A DNA stretch of 64,000 bases, from positions 414,110 through 478,109 of the forward strand of contig CAUJNA010002902.1 of the NCBI GenBank assembly GCA_963377175.1, given 5' to 3'. The notes under the pieces were generated by a model. The model made no database searches. It saw only the letters and a list, made by a program, of their open reading frames with translations, and had not been told where the DNA came from. Positions 1 through 11,100 of the stretch are shown one piece after another (within the stretch, counting starts at the first letter, position 1; each line of letters starts with the position of its first letter). The stretch is from Effrenium voratum. Its lineage: Eukaryota; Sar; Dinophyceae; Suessiales; Symbiodiniaceae. The position numbers and the translations under genes were made by a program.

Positions 1-1847
1 GCTTGCAATGCTGTGGGTGGACAACATCCTGCACACACTTGAAACAAAGAAAAGCCATTGCCGTTGGTATTTACAGGGGAATCGAATCATTCCGGGTTTT
101 TTTAGGTGGTGCGAAGCGGATTTCGCAACCATCCACCGTAGAGAGTCATTCAATCGCCAGCAGCTACCTTCGCATCCCATACCCGGCCCCTTCCCCATGG
201 AAAGTACCACATGTTCTGCGATACTCAAACTTGGATTCCCGTTTTCTATGGACACTTTCTGACTTTAGGGGAAGTTCCTGTTGGCATCGCAGGAGCTGGG
301 ATTCCATCCCCAATTCCCCCGACATTCGATCCTTGAGGCGCTGCTTCAGGTATCCCTCACTGGCTTGTACGATCCAGCCTTACCGAGGCCGGAACATGGA
401 GCTGAGTGGTCAAACAGATCTGGAGGCAAACTCTTCCTTGTGCTTGCCTTCGCTAACGCAGTGTAGCACTGAAAATTGGATGCTGGGGACGCTACAAAGA
501 GAAAAGGGAGATGACTCTACCCATGGGTGAGTTTTCAGGCTCCAACTGGTCACCAACCCCCAAAAAGACGGGGCACTGAGGCGCTGAGCCTCAAAAAACA
601 CACACGAGCAACAGTCCAACGTGGCGACTCACTGGGGGAAGCAAGCAAGGCTGGCAAGCCTCAGGATCTGGGAAAACCTGCTCTTTGTATCGGTCTCATC
701 TGCATGCCAAACCAACCGACCCACCCCGATCAGCCTGGATAACCCCCCAATCCTTCTCGAGTGCAAGCACTTCGACCGAATAATTCGCTTGTCTTTCCAT
801 GCAGGCGGCACAGTGCCCGTCTCCCGACTCATTGAAATGCTTGAATGGCCCATGGCCTAGTCGACCAGCCAAAACCTAACCGTAGCCAATACTTCTCTCC
901 CTCTCGCTCCCTCCCTTTTAGCTAGGAAAGAAACATATACCTATACCCTCCAAATCGGCAGAAGTTTCTGCCTTTTTCGAAAAAGGCGCCTTTTTGGGGC
1001 TGGGGTTTTGTGTCGGCGTTTTCTAGGGGTGGCGGCGTTTTTGCCATTGCTGCGGCGTTTTCGCTCTTGCTGCGGCGTTTTTGTCATAAACACTCCTTGG
1101 CCTGTTTTCGAGTTTCGCATGGCTTTGCTACATCCCGCTTTGGCTCTGGAACCGACGAGTGGATTTTGCCACCGGAAGGCCGGACTTTTGCCTTTGTCTC
1201 AGCATTGTCAGGGGTGAAACATCATCGGCTCGTCCATCCAAGCCTCGCGCAGGCAACGAATGGCATTTCATCCGCGGAAAAGGTCCAAGGCGGGCCACCA
1301 GCAAATCCCTTTACCACCTGATTTGCTCGATTGGCTGGAGGCTTCGTGATGGTTGCCTTCAATTGGTGAAAGCTCAGGACTGACTTCAGTGCTGTCTGCG
1401 TGAAAGCAACTTCAAATTCCTTCCCAGGATGCTGGCTACCTGTTGGGCCTTTGTGGGGAACAAGGCCTGGTCTTCACAGTTGCTTCTTTCAATAGCCGTT
1501 TTTTTTCGGGCTGAGGCCAAAGCTGGTCCTGCCTTCGCAGTGTGAAGGCGGGCTTTTCATCGTCTCTCGACACCTTACCAAATGCCCGCTGGCAGGCATT
1601 TTTGGAGGGCATGGTGACTGCTGGGTCCGGATCTTGGGAGCTGGACAGGTGTGCTTTTACTAGTTCATTGATGCAGGCTGGCCTAAAGTGGCGAGCAAGA
1701 GCTAGCCATTAAATGCGAGCCAACCTTCAAAACTGCTGCGAACTCCTGTTTAAACAAATCGTGGAAAAACTCGATGAAGGAGACCCAAACTCAATTGAAG
1801 TTGCCTATTGACCGAAGGTTTTGGCTTCAGGAATTTCTGGGCAGCGA
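1..1847. other. No gene recognised upstream of the plus-strand unit
   Basis: Open frames up to 175 codons exist on both strands, but none shows a domain, a repeat of known type or exon-like borders that join in phase. A CGGCGTTT-type array at 1010-1085 is the only structured feature. The first convincing exon of the plus-strand unit begins near 1848. Confidence 0.5.
1010..1085 (+). repeat. CGGCGTTTT-type array, left side of the unit
   Basis: Four copies of a CGGCGTTTT core spaced 15-30 bp apart, with GGTGG, TTGCTG and similar spacers. A similar array of CGGCGTTT cores occurs at 14815-14905, just after the unit ends. The two arrays bracket the coding region and have the same orientation. Confidence 0.6.
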
Positions 1848-2107
1848 TGGCTGAGGAAAAATCCAAGGGTGAGACGGTTGTGGCTCCTGCGGCCACATTG
1901 GACGGGCTCAAGAAGCGTTGGAACAACAACAGCCGAGTCAGGGACCAAATTCTCGGGTCCGGCAGCTTGGTTTGTTGGGGCAAAGCAAAGGCAACAAACA
2001 TTACCTTCAACATGATGAGCTTGAATGCCGATGTCCTCATCGAGCTTGTGAACTTGTGGGGGCCGCAAAACAGGAAGGCTAAAACAGCCCCAGTTGATGA
2101 GCTAAAG
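1848..2107 (+). CDS. Composite unit, exon 1
   Basis: Encodes a segment beginning MAEEKSKGETVVAPA and ending APVDELK, with a GT donor at 2108. The ATG at 1848 is the favoured start; a longer frame upstream begins at 1808 and cannot be excluded. No domain recognised; it contains the motif VCWGKA and is moderately basic. Confidence 0.5.
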
Positions 2108-5100
2108 GTCCAGGCGGGCTTGCGAGTGCAACTCTTTTACACTCCAACCCTCACCCCCCAGACTCGCAAGCTAGCTTTGCCCTGCAGATTGCCCTCCTAC
2201 GGAAGAAGCTCCACCTTTCTCGTGACACAGCCGCCGTACATGTTGAAGCGCACGCCTTGAAGGGCCTGCTATCTTTGGCAATCAGAAGGCACGATGGGGG
2301 TGCTCGCCGCGCTTCTTAGTCAGCAATCCCTATTTTTTAATTTGCAAATCAAACTACATGTTTTACCCTTGGGCGATTGGTTGAAACACAGCCATCCCAA
2401 GGACCCCCAACTCATGCGCATCTACGCTGCCATCTCCCAACACTGGGCGCCAATTGCACGGTCCCGTGATTTGGACGAGGGGCAGGAGGCTGAGCTGGAT
2501 CAGGCTGCTGAGGATGAACTGCCTCCCACACCACCAGAGCCTGAAGCAGGGCTAGAGCGTGACCCATACCTAGCCGTGGATTCTGATGAAGAGGTCCTGG
2601 CCCCTACGCCACACGTCGAACCAACCACGGGTGAAGATGAGGAAATGGAACTGGATTCTCAACTTGCCTTGCTTGAGCCCTTTGATAGCAAGCTAGTAAA
2701 CCAGTTTTAGCCAATAGCAATGAAGGGGTTGAGGTCTTTTTCTCCGGGGAAACCAAACTCTCGCTGAGGCAAAAGCTGGCTGAGAAGGCGCTGGCACTTC
2801 AGACCAACAAGGTTTTGGAGAGCTTGGGGCCCAGAGTTCCCTACAAGGTAGACTTCTGCCCGTTTGCCAGTTTCACGTGAAATGAGGTCCTGCTCATGTC
2901 GATTGCTTGGGCCCGAAGGCGGGTGACCCGTCCCTGGCTGAGACCCTTCCGCTTGGTTCCCCCGTGTCCGTTGCGCGCGCCACGGTGCAAATACAAGGAA
3001 GTGAGGCGGTTCAGAACGCTTCCAGCAACATGCCGGCTCCTAGCCAGACACAGAAGCCTTTACTCTTGGACCAAGCCAAGCCAAAGCTTTGCCGTCAGAA
3101 CCAAAGCCTTCACGGCACCCCTGATGGCATTGATGCAACAAGCAAGAGCCACGACACAGCGCTCGGGCCCCTTGGCGGCATAGATGCAACAAGCCAGCCA
3201 CAGGCTGCCAACGGCAAGGACCAAGACAACGCAACAAGCCAGTTACCGTCTGCCAACGGCAAGGACCAAGACGACGCAACAAGCCATCCACCGTCTGCCA
3301 ACGGCAAGGACCGAGACACCGCGCTCGGGCCCCCTGAAGGCGTTGATGCAACACGACCGCCGGCTGCCAACGGCAAGGAAGAAGACACAGCGCTCGGGTC
3401 AAACGCACAAACCGACAACACCCCAGCTGAGAAAGCAACGCAGAGCACACTCCCCCTGACGCCGCAAGGTGGCCCAGCAGCTTCACAAGGCGCGCAGGAC
3501 AGTAGCGAGCTCCTGGACATCTTCAACTCCAAGGCCTAGGGGTTAACGGTGTAGCTCGATCGACCATCCCCACTTCAGTTCGCCCCAACTGTTGACAGGC
3601 GGAGGTCTCCAAGCGGGATCAGCAGGCGTTGCAGTCCACGCTGAACTCAAAGGACGAAGAGGAGAAAGACGACAAACAAGAGAAAGACGACAAACAAGAC
3701 ACAGACGACAAACCAGGGAAAAAACCGGCGGGCAAGGCTTCGGCAAAGGGACGCCCTAGAGAGAAAGGGGCTGCCAAGGCAAAAGCAAAGGCAAAGGCAA
3801 AAGCAGAAAGCGCCCCTGAGGAGAAACCTGCAAAGGGAAAGCGGGGCAAGAAGCAGGAGCAGAAGGAAGAGGTAGAAGAGCCAAAAGGAAAGCGGGCGAA
3901 GAAGCAAGAGAACACGAAGCAGCGAAAGGGAGAGGTGAAAGAGGGAGGGAAAAACAATCCGGAGGCAAACGCGCAGGCGCAGATCACATCCGAGAAGGAA
4001 AGCGAGGACAACAACAGCCAGGGAAAGCGCAATGTGCTCAAGCGACCGGCTGCCAAAGCGAAGGCAGGCCGGCGAAAGGCTCCCAAGACCAAAGGCAGCG
4101 ACTCAGAATCCGTGGAAAGCTTGTACAAGAACAACAAAACGTTCGCCCGGCGGCGCCCCCCAGCGAACCGCCTTGCCCGTGCCCGCTTCGAGGCCATACG
4201 TTCCGCTTTCGAGACCATTGTCAAACCCAAGGTCACTCACGCCTCCAGCTTGGAGGACTGCAAGCTCGAGGCTGAACGGTGTGTTTGAGGAACTTCTTTG
4301 CCCACATAGAAACTAAAAGCCAGAAAACAACAATTGGCAATTGGGGTGTCGTTCTTTGTGGTCCCCGTTTGGTTTTGCGTTTGGGGTATCAGCTTGTGGA
4401 AATTGCGCGCAGGAGCCATTTTGGGATCATTGCAGGCAAGCCTGGAAAGACACGTGCGTTGAGGACGAGAAAGAGTTTATCGCTATGGGGTTGGCGCAGG
4501 CTACTATTTTCGCTGATTCCGACAAGAGGGTGGTAGGTTTCTTGACAGAGATATTTTTTCTGTTGGTTATGGAAAAACCTCGGCGTTTGAGCTAAGGTGC
4601 ATCCGCTCCCTCATCTACCTGAGATTCACTTGAGCTAGAAGTGATCGCGCGCAAGCAAGCCATGATAGCAGCTTTTCGACCTTGCAGCGCTTAGGTTCGC
4701 AGTGCGAGGGGTAGGGCTTCCATGGTTGTCATGTGCAATCTCTGCGCTGCAGCAGCTTTTTACAAATTTACGCGGAGCAAAGACATGTGGCGCAAAAAGG
4801 CAAAGACGCAAAACGCAAAAGCGAGCTGCTTTGGGTTGAGGCGCCGAAGCTCAAAGACAAATGTTTGTGTTTCAGTACCCCTTCCCATTTCTATTGGCCA
4901 AGGCTTCATGCCGGTCAACCTCTACTGCGCCCGCTACAGGCGCTGCGACCCAGATCCTGATTGCGGCCAAGCTGGCCTGTTTTGTTTGCCCGTGTTCAAA
5001 GCAAAATGCTGCCTTACGATTGAACACGTTGTCCATCTCCTCAAGCAGTTTTGGCTATCAGTTCCTGAGTATTGCGCGGCTGCCCCATGTCGCCTGTTGC

Positions 5101-8100
5101 TGTGGAGATAGTAATTCGCCGGCTCGTGATGCTTGGCGCCCCCAAGGCAGCATCACTGCATTTTGCATCAGCAGCATCACGCTGGAAGGTTAGCGATTTC
5201 CGTTTTTTCTGACCTCTGTAGGCGTTCGTGATGTTGGTGTGGGCCGTCTCCTTCTTGCAGATTTGGAAGGAGGACCAATCTTTTCAGATAGTAGAGCTGT
5301 TTGCAGGAGCTGCTCGGCTAGGGCGCTTGGCTCGGTCCCTGGGGCTAAAGTGCGCGGTTCACGACATCTTGATGGACAAATCCGCCAAACAACGCGGCAA
5401 GTCCGCCATGGATTTCAACTTGTCGGCAGGTTTCGTGCTTCCTGGTGCGCACTAGTTTTGGGACCGCCGGGCTGTTCCCACACTTACGTACTGGGCTAAG
5501 GCTCGTCCTCGCTACGCTGTTGCACTGCGAGTACCACAACTTCATACTTTTGGCAGGGGTTTGCTGTTCGACGTGGATTAGCATAAATGCTGGGACATCG
5601 CAGCGGTGTGAGTTCTTACCGATGGGACATCCTTGCCATGGCTCAGTCCAATCGTCAAATTTGATGGTGTCAAGGAGAGCGATTGAACTTGTAACCCTTT
5701 TGCAGTTCTTTTATATTTAGCCCTTGTGAAGCGTGTTGTGTTCTCACTTTGTCGGGCGGCCTTGTAGGTACTCCTTGGTGACACTACTTGCAGTAGCATG
5801 TGGAGGGGTGCCAATCCTGGAAAATCCCGGGAGTAGTGTCATCGGTCTTCACAACAGGTGGCAGGAAATTTGTCGCTTGCTTCGGAAGGCTGGACTTCCA
5901 GACGCTCAGCTGCTTTTGCAAAGGCTACGTGGGAGGGGCCTTAAAACAACTCAAAGCTCCATTGAAGCCACTTTTTGAGTGTCTTTCTAAACTGGTCGCT
6001 TGACATTTGTTGGTCAGTTGATAGGAATCCTGTTTTCGATGCAAGTGCTGAGTGGTTGGGGACACCTCCTTGTTACTTAAAGATTCTAAGCTAGCCAACT
6101 ACGTGGTTGAGAGTTCGGCTCTTGGGCTATGACCGGAGTGTTGGCTGAAACAGCGGCTTGTTCAACACTCGCCACATTCTCCGCTGGCTGGCATCATTTG
6201 TTCAGACCGCTAGCGTCGTTTGTTTTCTATCCCTGAACTTGAGCGCTTAAGAACATGCCTACCTGTTCACTTTCCATTTTCACTTAAGGGACCACACAAC
6301 GCTGTTCTTTCAGCCCCTCGCGTTTTGGACTTCCCTTTTTCTAATCCGCTTTTTTGTTTTTTTGCGGCGGTGCAGTTTGTGGTGTCGTGCCAACTCCCGC
6401 TTTTCTTTGGCTGCAGCACTGCAGCACCTTCGGCGAGGGTGCCAAATGGGACGGCTGGTGATGCTGCGTGGGTGTTGTTGGTGATGCTGGGAGTGCTTTG
6501 GCTGTTTTGTGGGTTGGGGAAGCTCCGCAAAGGAGGTGTAGCTGGTGATGCTCCCTGAGTCTGGCACCTTCGCAGGGGTGCCATTTGGGTGCGCTGATGA
6601 TGCTGTGGGTGTTTTTGCTGCTTTGTGGGGCATTGCTGGGGGTGTTGCTGGTGTGTTTGTCTGCTTTGCGGCGCCTCAAGTGGGAACTAATTTAGTTCCC
6701 ATTTGGGAAGCCTCCTCAAAACAGGTTGGGGAAGGTTTGGAAGGGACGGGTTGCTGGTGATGCTGGGGTTGTTTTGGCTGTTTTGTGGGGTATTGCTGGT
6801 GATGCTGGGGGTGTTGCTGGTGATGCTGGGGGTGTTGCTGGTGTGTTTGTCTGCTTTGCGGCGCCTGAAGTGGGAACTAAATTAGTTCCCATTTGCAAAG
6901 CCTCCTCAAAGGAGGTTGGGGAAGCTCCGCAAAGGAGGTGTTGCTGGTGATGCTGGGGGTGCTGAATCTGGCACCTTCGCGGGGGTGCCATTGCGGAAGG
7001 CTCTGCAAAAAAAACGAGGCGCTTGACCTTTGGGGGACCCTTCAAAAACCTCCAACACATTCCGGGGAGCTAGGAATTCCTGAGGGGCGTTGTAAACAAA
7101 GGTGGTCCGAAACAGCTTGACAATTATTCAGTTGTTGATTCCGCGTTTGTCTCTACAAGCTTTCTGGTTCCAAAAGAAAAGAAGAAGTTTCGTGCATCTA
7201 AGATGTACCGCCAATGCTTCTGGATGAAGAAGTTCAAGCACACGAACTTCAAGAGAACAAAAGTGTGGGCACCATCAAGCGCCATTTCAAAGTTTGACAA
7301 GGGGCCCCTCAAGCGTTCCAGGGACAAGTGCGAGGTGGCGACGGCTGTTCGATACATCGATGGGAAAGGGAAAGCCCGGTACCAGGGCAGCCGGTTTCTC
7401 AAACAGAGTCAGCACCTTGATAGCAATTAGGAGCTGAATGCTGCTGAGCACAAGTGTATGGAATGCTGTTCTCCCAAACTGAGGATTTATCCACCCAAAT
7501 TTGCTGCCAAAATTCTTGAAATCCGGGAGCTCCTCATGGAACAGCAACCCAAAGTGCAAGCAGCGCCTTGACGCAAAGCGTGTGAAGGGCTTCCCAGGTT
7601 GGCCTTGAATTGAAGGAACCAAACTCCGCAACGCCTAAGGTTGACCTGAGCATGCCACTGCCGCAGCTGCTCATGGACATGCCTGATGGTGACCAATGGG
7701 ATGATGCGCTTCTTTTCCCTTGCTTTGCTTATGTCCGCGCATCCAAACTCTTGAAGCTTCCCGTTGGCGCTCGAGAAGTGCTAGATAGCTACCAATGGAA
7801 ACATGCTTCTTTGGTCTAGCGACAAGTGGCCGTGGCTACTTGCTTGTGCACAATTAACACAAATTCGCGTTTGAGTTCGAAATGTGGAGTCTGGGTGGAA
7901 AAAACACTTTTTCGTTTCGGCGGAATTCGGCGGGAAATCGGCGGAATTCGGCGGGAAATCGGCGGAATTCGGCGGACGGTTTTTTTCGGGAACCCAACCA
8001 CGTGTTGAAACGGACATTCATACCTTGATTTCACAGTGCGGCCGTTGCTTGTCGCATTTTGGCTAGCAAACTGTGCTGCAACTCGTTTGTTGCTTCCGGG

Positions 8101-11100
8101 CCGGGCATGCAGTCGCCCACGCCGCTGGGGGCCACCGTGTCCAGTGAGACTCTCATCCATGGTGCCAATTTGCTCCGGGGTGCAACTTTGTCCTTGGAAG
8201 CCGATGCGGAGTTTCAAGCCTTGGTGGTGGAAAAGAAACGTCTTCTAGTAGCTCGGCCTCCACACGTCTTGTTTTGCGGGTTGCGTAACAACCCATTTCC
8301 CGGGTTCCCTGTCTCATCCCACTGAGGAACGCAAGGCAGAGATAGCCAAGCGCCGCAAATGTGGGATGAGCCAAGAGCCATCACTCCCAGCAACAAATGC
8401 ACCGGGCGCTGCGCCAACAGAGCGCCAGAGAGTTGCAGAGGTTGCCACTCCCCAAAACAAGAGCGAGCCCAGCCAGCTTCCAAACCCAAGCCGCCAAGAG
8501 ATGCAGACCCAACTTGATCACAACTCAGCCAATCAGCACGCAAAGGAGCCCTTTGATCACTTCAAGGCAACGCCTGCGGGATCTGGCAACCAGACCAACC
8601 CAAGTCCATCAGATCAGGGGCACTCTGGCAACCAGACCAACCCAAGTCCATCAGATCAGGGGCGCTCTGGCCAGTTGTCAGAGATGAACCCTGAGGTGTA
8701 TGAGAAGGACAGAGTGACTGTGAATCACACTCTAGTGGAAACCAAACAAGTCTTGCTCAGGGGTAGGAAACTACCAAAGTTCACGGGTTACAGTTTTGAT
8801 ACATTTCCATTCAGGGTGTTTCTGTCTTTCCTGAGGAGACTGTTCCAGGAACACTCCCTGATGAACTGCAAAGTGAGAAGCCCGTGGAGATTGATTCGTC
8901 TCCAGAGGACGCGTCTGATTTGAAGCCGAAGACTTTGGATTTCACCACCCCTTTGCCATCCCCTTTGCCCGATCGCCAGCCTGAGTCTGATCTCTCTGAT
9001 GTAGAGGCGTCGGAAGCGCCGCCCCCGCCTCCATCGAAGTCTGCTATAGACAAGAGACTAAGGAGAATGTTTACACCGAGGAAGGATGGGAAATATCTTG
9101 TGCCGGCTGAGCTGGTGGAACAGTATCAAGACAAGCGTCATCGCGGTGCGATTCTTGATGCTTTCGAACGGAATGGCTATGATGTGGACTGGGTTGAAAC
9201 ACTCGGGTTTCCACCAATAGCAAGGTAACATCCATGAACAGTAACAGCCATTGACGATGCTTAGGTCGAGGTGCTTTTTTTAGTTGCTTACCCCAACACA
9301 AATATTTGTTTTGCACATTGCGAACCTTCCCGGCCAGGACAAGTTCCTGCGAAAGCTAACCACGACTTATGAGGAAGTGAACGAACAGTCTCTTCACACC
9401 GAGCATGAGTTTCTCTCCGTTGCTGACATGCAGGCCCTGAACTGGTCTGAGACACTTGCTAGCAGCCTAGCTTGACTGAGGTACTGCCAGTTGATTTGCG
9501 GACCCCCTTCACCTACTAGCATTTGACAAAGGTTTGACAAACCTCTTGTTTCCTTTGTGGGTTCTTTCAGAATCACTCGTTCCGAACCATCTCTCCCAAT
9601 GAGGCCTCAAGTGCTTTGACTCTGAGGGTGCCCGAATTGTTTTCTTGGTGCTTGAACACAGCTTTTTTCGGGCATCCCAAAATGACCTTTGATACCGGAC
9701 CAAATCACGTTTTTGTCCAAGCAAGGCGATTCCAAGAGAGGCCAAGTTGGTGACTGGTCTTGTTGCCACATAGCTTGAAAACACCTTTGATCATTCAAGC
9801 TAGCCGAAACAATGGCCAAAATCAGTCAGTCCCTTTCAGAATCCCTCGCACCTTGCACTGACACCGCTGGCAGCCTCACGTAAGGAGCAAGATCAAGGCG
9901 GTGAAGAAGTCGTGCCAGGGAAGGCCGCATTACAAACGGTTGCTTGGATGTTTCAAGGGCCGGAATGTGACTGTTTCCCGCAAATGATTGCCACTTTTGG
10001 AATGTGAGGAAGTCTCTCTATGGAGAGGGGACGCGGTATTGGGCAGAGATCTCCGTCAAAGGGAAACAATCGACGCTTGGCAAAACTGGGTGTTGTGGAA
10101 CCTTCGTCTCCATGAAAAGCGGAGCTGGGAGGCTCATGTCATGCTCTTCTCACGCCGCAAGGAAATCTCGCAGATCCATCTTCCAGGACATCATCAATGA
10201 GGAAGCTGACCCTTCCAGGCCACGAAAGAAGGTGGGGGATCGCTGGCAAATGTTCGATGGCGAAAAGTCCAAGTCATCGAGGAGCCAAAAGAAGGCAAGT
10301 TTCTTCGAATGCGTTTCGGAAGTTTTGTCAACTGCATAGCTGCGATTCCAACAAGAGTCTGTCACAGATAAACCATCCTAGGCTCGGCGTCCGAAAGTGA
10401 GAACCAGGAGGTTGACTCGGATGAGGATCAAAACCACTCCGTTGTTGACTCCGACGATGATTCTGAGGATGATGACTGCATGGCTGAAAAGGCCAAGCAG
10501 GAAATGCTAAAAGCTGTAAAATACCCTGAAATCGAGAAAGGCGTGGGGATGATCCAGCTTTGCCCAAAGGCCTCGCGGGCGCTCCAAAAAAGGGTCACCA
10601 AGTTGGGGGTCATGGAGGCAAAATTCAAGGATATTTCCCAGCTGAACGAGAGCCAGTCGTCGCATCTTGTCATTGAACGGTTGAGCGTTCCCACACATGT
10701 CCCCGCTCTACCTAGCCGCCTGTCCCAGCCCAGGATGGTGCGCCTCCTGAAGGAGATGAAGGAGAAGATCCTGTCCTGCGATGCTGAGATCAACACTGAG
10801 TACAAAAACGCCATTGTGCAGGGGTTCAGCAAAGAGCTTCTTGGGCGCATGTCTGGGGGAGAGCTTAATGTTTCATGCCCCACAACTTCAAACCAAGGCA
10901 ATTCAAAGGCCTCCGCGCCAAGCTGGATGCTGGCCGGTCCTTGCGCCCTACTCAGTAGCTGACTACCTTAGCAACCCCTCAACCTGGTGACCCCTTGAGG
11001 TTGCCTGCGCCTGTTGCAGAAACAGTTTGAGACTTGGAGCCAAACTGCCACTTTGACTTAGGGCGTTGGAGGCCATGATGTTGGAGCCACGTGTCAGGAC

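Noticed and set aside
878..895. CCGTAGCCA as a relic of the dinoflagellate spliced leader
   Set aside because: Only nine bases agree with the leader start; the following ATTTTGGCTCAAG part is absent. No other leader relic was seen in the window.
6267..7060. Minus-strand frames rich in Ser/Pro/Ala/Thr (about 105-114 codons)
   Set aside because: Reverse reading of the minisatellite in the intron of the plus-strand unit.
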